From Schistocephalus solidus (Eukaryota; Platyhelminthes; Cestoda; Diphyllobothriidea; Diphyllobothriidae), in the NCBI GenBank assembly GCA_017591395.1, contig WEDG01001299.1, positions 30,161-94,160 on the forward strand: a stretch of DNA of 64,000 nt, read 5' to 3'. Numbering within the stretch: the first letter of the stretch is position 1; each line of letters begins with the position of its first letter. The notes beneath the pieces were generated by a model. It did not search any database. It was not told the origin of the DNA and saw nothing but the letters and a program-made list of their open reading frames with translations. This document shows positions 34,096-45,779 of this stretch, in pieces. Made by a program: the position numbers and the translations under genes.

Positions 34096-35524
34096 CTGTG
34101 CTGAGTAGATCTTCTGTGGAAGAAAATACTCTGTCAGGCACCAAAAAGGGCTGTTTTTTATTGTGCAATCAGTTGAGTATTCATGATACGACAATGTCAT
34201 CGATGTTCTCACTTATCGGCGACTTGTACTACGTTAGTCTGTATGGTAACTGGGCGCTCACCGATCTCCTTACCGGACATACTCATCCCGTTCTGTTTCT
34301 GGGTTCATTCTCAAGGTCGGCCAACAGTCGCACAGTGGCTAGCATTATAGGCAGAATAATATTACCTTGTATTTGTCGGTGAAGCTACTATACTTAGTTA
34401 ATATATCCTAATACATTCAAGTACTAGGCGAATTGCTTCCGAGGCGCTCACTTCCCGTAATTGTTTTACTGCGGGCGGCACGGGTTGAAAGTCACACTCA
34501 CGGCTCTATCTGACTCATGACCATAACAACCCAAGAGTGGATATGACTTCACACTGCTACCACTATCCTGTTTGGAGGCATGCAATCTGCACGTGCGTCT
34601 ACTTTGCCTGTCCAGCTTCGCCGAATAACAACGTCCAAAAGCCTGCCGGCGGTGTTTGTTATGCTTCACCCCGTGGTCATGGCTCACGCTTTTGCTCCAT
34701 TTGTGAACCAACCGCAGAAGCAAGCACGCTAGTGGCTCGTCCAATCAAATGCTCGTGCTGTCACGCACTCACAGATGACTGCACACTACAACTCACTGCC
34801 TCGCCAGCAAAATACTTGCGGCAGCTTGCCAAGTGCACGCAGTACAGTTCCTAGCACACATCGACCTCCGGCGTCAGCTACTTAGCGGGATGGGATTTTG
34901 CTGCAGAAATTCTTCACTGTCAGAAATCGACTGTTGTTACAAGCTGCGTGGTTATTGTTCGCAGTTATACGACGCTCTATATATTCACGGAGGCCGTTTT
35001 TGATGTCGCTGCATAAAGCGCTCTCTAAGGGAGCCAATTAGACCCGTCAACACTGCCGACTTAAACAGCACCCCTGTGATTATGTGTACTAATGCTATTT
35101 TCAGATCCGCTAAAATGAATCGTTTCTTGCTTTAGCTGAAAAAGAAAATTAAAAATAATCATTATTTTTAGCTCTTTAAATGGGGTTCTCGTTTCGTTAT
35201 TGATACAGTCGTAAATACAAAATATATATTAACATGACAAGCGAACATTTTCGTTATCTTGCTGATAGGAAAAGAGAACGCTCCAAACTGACCCATTTTC
35301 CAACCCAATATGATTTGAGAAAAAAGACTTTGCTGAAAGGGAGCTTACAATTATCGGATTATCATCAGTTCTCTCTTTAAAATGTAAGCCCCCGTAATCG
35401 AAAAGCCGGGCATTTTGATACAATCTCAAGCTTCTCTTAAAAAGTCATATTTTGTCCAACCGTTAACATGTCTTGGAAATGAAAAGCAATGACTGAACTG
35501 TTGGGGGTGGATAACTTCCTACGA
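34096..35524. other. No recognisable gene
   Basis: Moderate-GC sequence with opposing open frames (34,466-34,744 minus and 34,537-34,854 plus) that share no known motif; then AT-rich sequence up to the gypsy LTR. Confidence 0.4.
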
Positions 35525-35877
35525 CGAGTCAGCCTCGCGGAAAAGAAGGTGCATGCGCTCCTGCGCTGCATGCCATGATCGTGCACCAGACAACGTCAAA
35601 TACTAGCTGGTTCCACAGTCCCCCTCAGATCTGATTGGTCCATGTCCGCGAGAAGTCGCTCGGCTCTCCTCCATCTTCCTCTTAAAGTCGATTGGACAGA
35701 ATATGACCTATCTAAACGGGACGCTATACAGACACGCAGCATTTCGTGTCAGTTTTTTGGAATGGACTTTTTCACTTGGCTGATCGCGTTCTCGTCCTCT
35801 GCCGCGTTGGGGTTGGGACAAACGTCGATCAGGCATACGCTTCGTGCGCCATCTAAGTACCAGGCCGGGTCATAAAA
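35525..35877 (+). repeat. 5' LTR of the old gypsy element
   Basis: Begins CGAGTCAGCCTCGCGGAAAA (the expected TG is CG) and includes TCCATGTCCGCGAGAAGTC and ACAAACGTCGATCAGGCATA. It ends near CATAAAA and aligns along its length with 39,931-40,286. Confidence 0.85.
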
Positions 35878-35900
35878 ATTTGCGACGCAGTTTCCCACTT

Positions 35901-36781
35901 ATGATGGCTGACGAGTATGCTGACTTGAAGCAGATGCTGCAGCAGCAGCTGAAGCTAATCGAGGCTCTCATCGTTAAGCTATCCAACTCATCCACGGGAC
36001 AATCGAGTGCCGCTAGTGGTTCACAATCCGTCGATCACATTACCGACAGCATAACTGAATTCCTGTATGACCCGCAGACCCATATCACCTTTGATTCCTG
36101 GTACAAACGATACGAGGATTTGTTATCTGTCAATCTGGCTGCCAAGGACGGTGAATGGAAGGTGCGACTCCTACATCGCAAACTGGGCCCTGCCGAGCAC
36201 GAAAGCTATGCTAACTTTATCCTTCCCAAGAAACCACGAGAAATCACTTTCGCGGACATGATAAAGACGCCCCAGCTTTTTGGCGAACAGTCGTCCCTGT
36301 TCAACACTCGATTCCAGTGCTTCCAACTGTGTAAACGGGAAGCCGACGATTTCATCTAGTACGCGGGCATTGCCAATCGCGTGTGGGCGTTTTCAGTTCG
36401 AGTCTCTCATAGAAGACCAGTTTAACTGCCTCATATTTATCTGCGGCCTCCATTCCCCCCAAGGATGCTGACATCCGGACACGTCTCCTGTCCCAAGTGC
36501 AACAGAACAGCTCAGTCACACTCCAAGAGCTGACTGTGGAGTGTCAAGCATTGATTAACCTCAAACACGATTCCGCTACGATCCAAGGCGTTCCCACTTC
36601 TTGCTCAGTCCGCACGGTCGTAGCCACCAAACCACACCCCGTAATGCGGCCCAAGCAAGCACCCAAGGCGAAATCACCGTCATTTCCTTGGCGGTACTAT
36701 GTCAAGTGGCATTTTTATCGGGAATGCACATTCCGCCAACATCGTTGCCAAAACTGTAACCAGGTGGGGCCCCTGTGCTGA
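35901..36781 (+). pseudogene. gag of the old gypsy element, broken
   Basis: An ATG at 35,901 opens a frame to 36,359 with a glutamine/leucine-rich start and the capsid-like block YKRYEDLLSVNLAAKDGEWK. It then shifts frame. The 36,497-36,781 part ends in a Cys/His-rich stretch ([17 protein letters not shown]) followed by NQVGPLC. That arrangement fits the non-classical zinc knuckle described for CsRn1-type Gag, though the first Cys appears lost. Confidence 0.75.
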
Positions 36782-36862
36782 GTTCTGCAAACACCATCAA
36801 TTCCTGGAAGCAAGACTGCCCCCGCCAATTCGAAGTCCAAGCGCCGTTTCCGTTCAAAACAT

Positions 36863-37973
36863 ATGCCCAAACCCCACTCCGTTGGAGCTTCCCGGAGCCT
36901 ACTGGCCCCTTTCCAGCTCAATGCGGCTGATCGCAGGAAGTTTATTGATATTTTTCTCAATGGTCACGCAGTCTGCCCACAGCTGGACACTGCTTTAGAC
37001 ATCAGTATCCTCTCTGGGAGACTTTTGCAGTCACTTGGTAGTCTCACGATGCCGCAGACTACAAGCGTGTGTGGTGGTCTCGTCCGGCTAATTTGGCAAC
37101 TGCAATTATGTGCGTATTTCCGCGTCACAACCATCACTACGATCTGCTTCGTCATCAAGTCCAATCTCACCAAGGACATTCTCCAACGGTTCACTTCAAT
37201 GTTCCAAGATGGCTTGGGTCTTTGCACTAACACTCAAGCAGTGCTGCACCTGCGTCCTGGAAGTCAACCAGTCTTCCATCCGAAGAGACCAGTTCCCTAT
37301 GCAACCTTGCCTCTTGTCGATGCTGAACTTAAGCGTCTGGAGGAACTGGGAGTTCTAATACCTGTGTCCTACTCCACCTGGGCTGTTCCAATCGTTGTGG
37401 TTAAAAAGCCAAATGGCTCGACCCGTACTTGTGCTGACTTTTCCACTGGTCTCAATGTCGATTTGACGACGAACTGCTATCCACTGCCGGTCCCTGCTGA
37501 ATGGTGGCACTTGCTTTGCCAAGTTAGACCTGGCCGATGCGTACTTGCAGATCAAAGTCACTCCAGAGTCGCGCGAATTGTTGAAGATAAACACTCACCG
37601 CGGTCTGTTCCAATACACCAGGCTGCCCTTTGGTGTCAAGACCGCCCCGGCCCTGTTTCAGCAAACGATGAACGCAATGCTCTCCGGCATTCCCGGTACA
37701 GCTGTGTACCTGGACGAAATTATTATCGTGGGTCACTCTCCAGCTGAACTCCAAGAACGAGTGTGTGCAGTACTCGATAGCGTGCAGGAATATGGCTTCT
37801 ACCTGAGGTCCGACAAGTCTCAATTCTTCCTCGAGTCAATCAAGTACCTCGGATTAATCTTTAACGCCACTTTTCACCTTCCAGCTCCCAAAAATATTTG
37901 TACCATTCAACGAATGCCTGCACCCAAGGACTTATCACAACTTCGTTCGTTCCTGGACTTGATCAGCTACTAG
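36863..37973 (+). pseudogene. Protease and reverse transcriptase of the old gypsy element, broken
   Basis: The frame from 36,863 carries a protease-like block ([20 protein letters not shown], active-site D-T-A). It then carries RT blocks including [20 protein letters not shown] and [21 protein letters not shown] frameshift near 37,530 leads into [20 protein letters not shown] and the catalytic box [10 protein letters not shown]. The usual YLDD is YLDE, a loss of one catalytic Asp. The frame stops at about 37,973. Confidence 0.82.
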
Positions 37974-38206
37974 AGCGTCTTCCTACCGTCGCTGCAGGAC
38001 TTACGAGCCCCGCTCAACCAACTGCTGCAGAAGGATGCTCACTGGTGCTGGTTCCCTGACTGGGAAAACGCCTTTGTCTAGCTGAAGTCGATACTGAGTT
38101 CAGATCTGCTGCTCATACACTTTGACCCGACTCTGCCGATCATCGTTGCTGCAGGCGCATCCAATCATGGAGTTAGTGCTGTCATCTAGCACACTGAAAG
38201 TCGATC

Positions 38207-39282
38207 ATGCACGCATCCCGCACGTTAACTCCTGTGGAGAATGACTATGTCCAAATCGAGAAAGAAGCATTAGCTATCATCTTTGCCGGCAAGAAGTTCC
38301 ACAAGCTGCTGTATGGTTGTCATTTCACTTTGTTGACAGACCATAAACCGTTGCTCTCAATCTTCGGTTCGAAGAAGAGCATTCCGGTCTATTCAGCCAG
38401 CCGACTTCAACGATGGGCAACTATTCTTCTCGGTCACAATTTTGATATTCGCTACTGCCTCACTAATGACTTTGGTCAGGCTGGCGCCCTTTCCCGCCTC
38501 ATGTCATCATCCTGAACCTGGAGAAGACACCTTGATTGCTGTCATTTCGATTGAGAACAATGTGCACCGTTAGCTTTCAGACGCCATACGACATCCGGCG
38601 CGCTACCGATCAGGCTCACATTCTCTGCCAAGCTATCGCCTACTTGCAGACCAGATGGCCAACCACTGCTCTCACTGGCAATCTTCACCTTCTTTTCCCG
38701 CGTCGAGCATCGCTATCGGTAGTTGAATCCTGCCTCATGTTTGTGGGCCGTGTGGTGATTCCTTCTTCACTTCGACCTGTTGTCCTACGCCAATTTCATG
38801 CTGTTCATCCTGGTACCAGTCGAATGAAGTCCATCACTCGCAGTTTTGTCTACTGGCCGGGCATTGAAAGTGACATCAACGACCTCAATCGACGTGGTCC
38901 TCGTTGTCAGCAAGTTGCCAATATGCTGTCTCGTCAACCGCCAGTGTCATGGCAAACACTGGATAGGCCTTGGTTACGTGTGCATGTAGATTTCGCTGAC
39001 CCACTTGATGGAGTGTCATACCTAATATCGGTCAAAGCCTACTCCAAGTGGCCCAAGATTGCGCCACTGAATCCGACAACGACATCTGCCACTATCGCTG
39101 TCCTACGACGCATTTTCAGCCAACATGGCCTACCGGATGTTCTGGTTTCGGATAATGGCTCCCAGTTTACCTCATCGACATTTGAGGATTTCTGCCGCCA
39201 GCACAACATCCATCATCCTCACTCTCCGCCTTACCACCCCCAGTCTAACGGTCAGGCGGAGCGTTTTTTCGGCACACTCTAG
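38207..39282 (+). pseudogene. RNase H and integrase of the old gypsy element, broken
   Basis: The frame at 38,207-38,515 carries the C-terminal RNase H blocks (ASRTLTPVENDYVQIEKEAL, FTLLTDHKPLLSIF). The frame at 38,536-39,282 carries integrase: a decayed zinc region (RCQQVAN in place of CxxC), then VHVDFADPLDGVSYLISVKA, LVSDNGSQFTSSTFEDF and YHPQSNGQAERFFGTL, the D,D-35-E layout. A TAG ends it at 39,282. About 600 further bases look like the decayed integrase C-terminus. Confidence 0.82.
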
Positions 39283-39930
39283 AAAGCCATCTTGAAAGCT
39301 CGTGGGGAGGTGACCACGGACGAGATCATCCAGGCATTCCTGTTTTCTTACCGGACTTCTCCGAACCCAGCGTCCCCATTGGTGTTCCTCCTGCCGAGGC
39401 TTCGATGTGTCGGAAACTACTTACAAAGTTAAATGCGCTGGTTCCTACCTAAGTACCGTCCGCGCAGCCAAATTTATCCGTCTCTCCCAGCAAGCTTCCC
39501 ATCGGAACGCCTGTCTTCGTTCGCGATTATCGAGCTGGTTTTCCCAACTGGATTGAGGCGACCGTAGCAGCACAAAGAGGCAGCATGCTTTCGACGTCTG
39601 CGTAGGTTACGACACCTGGGTTCGTCACCACAGCCAGATTCGGCGGCGGCATTGTAGTAAAGCAACCGAGCCCGAGGCATTGTCATCACCCCCCTCGACA
39701 TCCTGTTGGATACTTTCGCCATTCCTACCGATCACCCGGTCGCCGAACCCAACGCTGCACCTCCTTCAGATGTATCACTGTCAGTATCAGTCGCTGGCTC
39801 CGTGCCTTCCGGACGCAAACCGCTCCCAAGACGCCGGACCAACCAGCTGCGCCGAACAACGCAGCCTATACAAGTCAACCCGTATCAGAATCGGTACTTG
39901 AAGGCGTTGGGACTGTTTACATTCCCACAA

Positions 39931-40286
39931 TGAGTCAGCCTCGCGGAAAAGCACGTGCGTGCGTCGCCCGCGCTACATGCCATGAACGTGCGCCCAACAG
40001 CGTCCCGTACTGGCTGTGGCCACAGTGTCCCCCTCAGATCCGATTGGTCCATGTCCGCGAGAAGTCACTAGGCTCTCCTCTATCTTCCTTTTAATATGGA
40101 TTGGACAGAATATGACCAATGTGAACGGGACGCTCTACAGACGCGCAGCCTTTCATGTTAGTTATGTGGAATTCACTTTTTCGCTTAGCTGATCGCGATC
40201 TTTTCCTCTACCGCATTGGGGTTTGGACAAACGTCGATCAGGCATACGCTTCGTGCGCTATCTAAGTACCAGACCGTGTTATAACA
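39931..40286 (+). repeat. 3' LTR of the old gypsy element
   Basis: Begins TGAGTCAGCCTCGCGGAAAA and ends ATAACA, giving TG...CA ends, and aligns with the 5' LTR at 35,525-35,877. No strong polypurine tract precedes it. Confidence 0.85.
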
Positions 40287-40654
40287 TGAACAAAATCCAG
40301 TTGGGTTAAAAATGACGGAACAAAATATTATACTTAACCTTTGATATGAAATCTCATGTCACGCAGGAATTAATCGACGTTTCTCTTTCTGTGAGCTAAA
40401 CTTCATTAGATTTAAATTACAGAACTTACTCGAAATTTGGACCAACTCTTTTATGGCAATGTCCGTGCGTCTCTTCTCCCCCCCCCCCCTCCTCCAGAAT
40501 AAGGTTTTATCCGATATATTATCTTGGGGTCATCCCGGAGTGACTTCCGAGACCACTTAAGCCATTCACATCCAATGTCGCATAGAAATGGAGGAACAGT
40601 ACACGGTTAGGTAGTTGTGGGGCACTAGTACATTGAATATCCTAACTACACCAA
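40287..40654. other. No recognisable feature
   Basis: Contains a run of cytosines at about 40,478-40,490; otherwise nothing recognised. Confidence 0.4.
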
Positions 40655-41050
40655 AAGGATGACATTTCGAACGTAGATTTCGATGAGGTCCACCGTAGGC
40701 CCCATAGCATGGGGACGCATAAGCGGTGGTCTGCACATGATTAAGTGTATAGTGATAGAAACCTTGCCCTGCATCTTATTCACTCTCTCCTCCCTCCAAA
40801 TGTGTGCGATGTCATGAGTAAGTCTAGAAGACCGGAAGCGGAAGAGTTTACGGCTAGAACTGCCCGGTTCTGGTCCCATTGAGTGGAATTGCCATAGAGG
40901 GCAAATTCAAAAGGGTCCCTTGCAGCCCCACGCTCACTTCACCAGTCGGCCAATCTTCGCAAACACACATGATGCTAACTATGTGGTATGAATTGAATGG
41001 ACAGTTGGCAACATGCCTAGGTTCGACTTTTAGCTCACCGTGATTGTACC
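40655..41050 (-). repeat. R1 interspersed repeat copy
   Basis: Minus strand from about 41,050: TACAATCACGGTGAGCTAAA, CACACATGATG, GGGCTGCAAGGGACCC, GGCAATTCCACTCAATGGGA, CCGGTCTTCTAGACTTAC and GAGAGAGTGAATAAGATGC. Diverged full-length R1. Confidence 0.7.
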
Positions 41051-41149
41051 AGTCGCGTCAGGCTGTTTGTAGTGAGGAATATGCGCTGAGAGTCAACCTC
41101 ATTCACTCTGTCCTTTCCCATGCACCAGCAGATTGGCTGAGTCGGTCAA

Positions 41150-41315
41150 TTAGCTGATGTGCTATCATCCCACAGGCAGCAGTTTTTCTCCCGAATAACA
41201 TAAAGTTAGGAAAAATACGAATAATGATTTACCTCCAGAAGCTTTTCACTGCTGGCCTGATCCCCACTGCATATTTCGTCTGATATTGTCTATAAACCGG
41301 CATTAAATACAATTA
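41150..41315 (-). repeat. R2 repeat, copy 2
   Basis: Inverted copy of 29,575-29,745; it lies just past the 3' end of LINE copy 3 on the same strand. Confidence 0.8.
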
Positions 41316-41339
41316 TTTATTTATTCATATCTGACAGAC

Positions 41340-42085
41340 CTGTGGTGTGTGACGGTGCACGTGTTCCTTTGTGATTTCCGTACCGGTAAGGACATATGAG
41401 ATGATGTGGTGCGATGAGCGATGTTCTAGCGCAGGTTGTTATGGTGCTGCATGTCGCCGAATAGGCCCATGCGCTGACCGAATGTACGTGGGCAGTTCGG
41501 ATAGTGGGGACAGATGCGGTTATTGTACGTCGGGACTCCTGGCGCATGTGCCCCGGTAATAAGTGGTTCACTAGGTCGATACGTGAAGTGATTGTGTGCT
41601 TGCAAGGACAGGTTGGGATCGAGTCCCCATTGTTGGTGGTTGATTTGGGGGGGGGGGGGGGAGAGTTTATGGGACGTCGGAAATGAGCTCACTGGTGGTG
41701 GTTTTGGTTGTGGTCGTTGTCTTCTTCGCCGCTGGGGCTGTGACAGGAATGCTGGATGTGACGGTGACCGACGGCAGCAGGACATAGGAGTGTGAAAACT
41801 GGTGGTGGGGGTGGTCGTCATTGTGGACGCCATGGGGGTTGGGGTAGGTGTGACGATAAGAGCGTTTGTGGAGGCTGCAGTTGAGATCGTCCTGTTTTTG
41901 TTACATTGGATCTGGAGGTACCCCGTGAGGTCGATCCATGTGCGGAATTCTCGTTTGCAGCTTGAGCATGCTCAAGGGGGTTGGGTGTTGGCATTGTGAA
42001 TCGGAGGCACTTGTTGCTTGCGAGTCTTCCAGACCGGTCGGTCCGAAGCCAGGTCCCCATTGTCTTCGATTTAATTATCAAAGGC
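41340..42085 (-). pseudogene. LINE copy 3, C-terminal fragment with zinc fingers
   Basis: Minus strand: a decayed finger (CSSCKREFRTWIDLTGYLQI), then a P/S/T-rich linker (TPTPTPMASTMTTTPTTSFH), then YPNCPRTFGQRMGLFGDMQH near 41,470-41,430. The order and spacing match the C-terminal region of the LINE at 20.1-24.8 kb. Upstream domains are missing. A poly-G run (about 41,647-41,660) lies in the linker. Confidence 0.75.
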
Positions 42086-45000
42086 TTCATAGCCTAGATT
42101 TGTGAAGCCACAGGCGAGAGTTGGGTGCCAGATGCGAAACGTTAAGGGTAGTCACCACCTGCACGAGGCAAATTATGTGACATACTGTAGCCCTAACGGT
42201 GGAACCCATACCGGCGTAGTCCTAAAGCCCAATAAACTGATAGTCACTTGGCGGAAGTGTGATCAATTTGCAGATGAGACGGCAACGATAATTTTCCAGT
42301 TACCACTGTAAACTTAACAAGAGGATGGTATGCGGCTTTCGAACAGCTGCTCCTGCTTTTGAACTAGTTCATTGTATTGCTTTTAATAAAGGCTACTCGT
42401 TGGGGTCTACATCACCCACTTCAAGCCAACTGATCTAACTGACACTGGGTTCGATTTACATTTTTGCGATGGTATCCTTTTTTATTAGTTCCTATTGCAC
42501 AGTTCTCCGACTAAGGGTAAATGCATTTTTTATTCACAGTCAATAGTCATCAGATTCTGTTCAAAAATTTTTAAATTCTTTTCAGTTCTGTCTTGGAAGA
42601 TTCAGTCATTCAAATAAGCTAATTTCACCAAACTACCAGCTTTCGTCTTAAGTAATGTCCTCATCCAAAAATAAATTTAAGAATTCGAATATGAAACAAT
42701 TGCAAACATTCAATGGTGGGTATCACGGATTTGCGCATAAATATAAGTCAGCACCGGAAGCTGCGGTTTAAACTAGATTGAAGTTTTTGATTACTTTTGA
42801 ATAGTAAAAATTCACTTTGAACAATCCTTCAACATTCTCAAGAGCAGCGGTCATCGCAGTGAACATTCACTCAGCCAATGAGGGCGCTACATAGACTCGA
42901 GGCATTTTGCCACCTAGAACGGGACTCTACAATGGCTGCTTCGGGCTTATTTGGCGCTGATATATGGTGCTGCCCGAACCCCGTGCCACTCACAGGTTTG
43001 AACTCGTCAGTTAATTTTTAGCGGCCCGACTCCGTACGCATGTTGCAAGGCTGAACCTCTCGCGACTACTTGTAGGTACACACCAGTGACGGCTAATCCT
43101 GGCTGTACAACTCGGCCAGTCATCTTCAAGATTGACTCACACATGGCTTCGTCACTGTCCCACACTTGGGACGTCGCACCCACGGTGCCGGATGTGCCCT
43201 CGTCAGGCTGCCAACTTCATCCAACCCACTCTCCGATAGTTTTTTACAGAATACACTATCCTCCCAACGGGCGTCCCCGTTCAATTCCTCTCATACGGAA
43301 CCGGGCCAGAAGGTCGTAATGGCTATGATCTTCCCTAATAACTTCAGCTGCTGCACTAAATCTTCGCCATGAATTCGGTGTATTTCGGTGCGCAGCATGC
43401 TCATGTAACTATATATACTCCTTGTTATCATTTTCCTACTGATCCTCATAGCTCTTCACCTCTAAGAAATGCATTTTCGGAGAACATTTTCCAAATGCTG
43501 CACAGTGCAGATGATTCGACAAATTTTGCAATCTTTTATGTCTCTTTAGTCGATAGCATAAGCTAACCGCTTTGTAATTTGAATTCTCAGTTGATGCCCA
43601 TCCGCTGCATTCTCACCAACTTTTAGCAATTTCATCCTTACCAAATCGATTTGGCATCTGTCTGTCTCCTGCTGTACATCAACGTATCGGCGAATAATTA
43701 TAACATTCTTGACATGATTTCCGCCGGTCCTTTTCAAAAGTACAATCCATGTTTCATGTTAGTTTTTCCCAAATATTTGTTTGTATTTTAGCCCCAGTGA
43801 TTGGAGAGTGCCTTTTTGAAGGATTTCGGAACTTTCGTCTCAAGCAACGCTCATTTTGCTACTTTTAAATCCCGCTTGTTTTATTACCCTCCCTTCTCAG
43901 CTTTAAACAGCGCACGTGGTCTTCGATCGAAGGTTAACAGTGGTCTCACTGCGACTCGCAGTTCTTAAATCAAGTTTAAGTAGGTGGTGCGATGTTATGC
44001 CTTTCTTTTGTTGAACAGGGAGTAATTTGGCCGTCTAGAATTTCCTATGCCCAGATTCCATCCAAATAAATAAGGCTCGGTATGGTAATCGGTTCCTGGC
44101 CATATTTACCTAGGGAATCATTTAGGGTAGCTAGCCAATAAGTGTGTGGTCTAACTTGCACTTTATGTACTCATCACAACATGGTTTTCAATAGATCTCC
44201 GAAATGATGAAAACCCCTGTAAAGGTAAACGAAGTAGTCGACAGAAGATTAGCCATCATTGTTCAAAAGTTAGACTGACGTTTACAACCAAGCATGCAGG
44301 CAATATCGAAAATTTGGCAACTGCCCGCGTACGATTTTAGAAAAAACAGTTTAATAACGTACGTTTTTTCCGTAAACCAATTTACATTTTAATTTCCATA
44401 GTCAGGATTCACAGAAAAACAAAGGGAACACCGAGGCGGATGCCCTAAGTATTATTTTGGCGCTCACTTGACCCCACTTTTTGATCCGCTGGTCGCAAGC
44501 TCCTCCGCTTTTTATGCTGTGGCTCCCTCTTGATTTTCTGTACGTTTACAATTATTTCGAGTACGCGTGCCTCAGTCTACATTTGTGCCACACGTCGACT
44601 CTGCTACATAGTACACCATGCTGAACTTTAAAGGCCGTAATATATACAGTCATACCTCACAAATGCTCATTTCTGGATACGCGAAATTTTCGCTGGAATG
44701 TGTTCAATTTATCCGTGATTTTCTCACTAATCTGCAAAACTTGCCTTAAAAAACCCTGTCAAATTGCTTATGCTTCGTTTCTTAAGGGATTTATAAATGT
44801 TCGTGTTTTCAACTGTAAGATCCGTGAGAAACAAATTGTCAATAAAATGCCAATGTTTCTTGGGGAAAATGAAAAACTTACAATAAATTAATTCGAACAT
44901 TCGCTTTTCTACGGGAGCGATTGTTCTTATGTAACGTACTGTACCATGCCTTTACAAGATGTGACAACCATTTGCAAAGTTTACCGCATTTAGAACGATA

Positions 45001-45779
45001 ATCGTTACATAAGTATTTTAAAAATATCGTAATTTATTTTCTATTTTGTAATAAAAATAAATGTTAACTTAAATTCAGTACAAAAAGTATAAATTTCCAC
45101 TGCTGTTTATAGCAAATGCATACTGTATCGGGTTTGGGCCATGACTTACGCCCCATAACGACACACGATTGTGTGGAGTTTGAAGTACCTAATAACACAG
45201 CAGGTATCCCTATTTTAAAACGATAAATGGCTTAAAGTTAGTTATGGAGACATAGAGAACTCTCCATATGACTATGAAGAAAACAGCGCCTGCAGAGCAA
45301 ACTAACTTGGTCCTTCGATCAGAACCCCAACCCATCGCACAAACCCTCACCCAAAGAAATCCCGACAGTAGAATCTCCTCTATTTCAAGAGGGGACTTCT
45401 GAGCAGCTGTAACTTTTTCGAATTCGCCATGCAATCAATTTCATTATTTTAAACCTACTGCACACCTCATCAGGAATTTTTATTAAATATTTCTACTCTA
45501 CATGTGTGTTTTTGCGTTCACCTTTTCTTTCTTGCGGTCAGCACACATACACAGTTTTAAAACTTATTATTTCTCTGTAAGTCTCTAAATAACTCTAACT
45601 TGATTAACTACATGTATCCTCAACGTAGAGTACGTACATGTTTTCTTTATTTTGTTGGAGTGTACCTTTGTTATATGACTTCTGTGACATAGAAAGTTGA
45701 CCAAGTTTGCCTTCCAGTCCATGACACAGAAAACAGCAGTCAATAAGTTTACAGTCCCATTCGGTACTTGGTTTTACCT
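42086..45779. other. No recognisable gene
   Basis: Mostly AT-rich. Open frames at 43,086-43,372 (+), 44,700-44,891 (+) and 45,210-45,434 (-) were inspected. The last encodes a hydrophobic stretch (VCSAGAVFFIVIWRVLYVSI) but has no other support. Confidence 0.4.

Larger units (their letters stand above)
35525..40286 (+). mobile_element. Old Ty3/gypsy element, CsRn1-like, with both LTRs
   Basis: Two diverged direct repeats of about 355 bases flank gag, protease, reverse transcriptase, RNase H and integrase in gypsy order. The gag core (DSWYKRYEDLLSVNLAAKDG) and the RT-to-IN sequence resemble the CsRn1 lineage of fluke and insect elements. LTR divergence is obvious by eye, many frames are broken and no clear target duplication remains, so it is an old insertion. 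The assignment to CsRn1 is from memory. Confidence 0.85.

Noticed and set aside
45210..45434. Possible small membrane protein with one hydrophobic segment
   Set aside because: A single short frame with no promoter, homologue or splice context that I can recognise.
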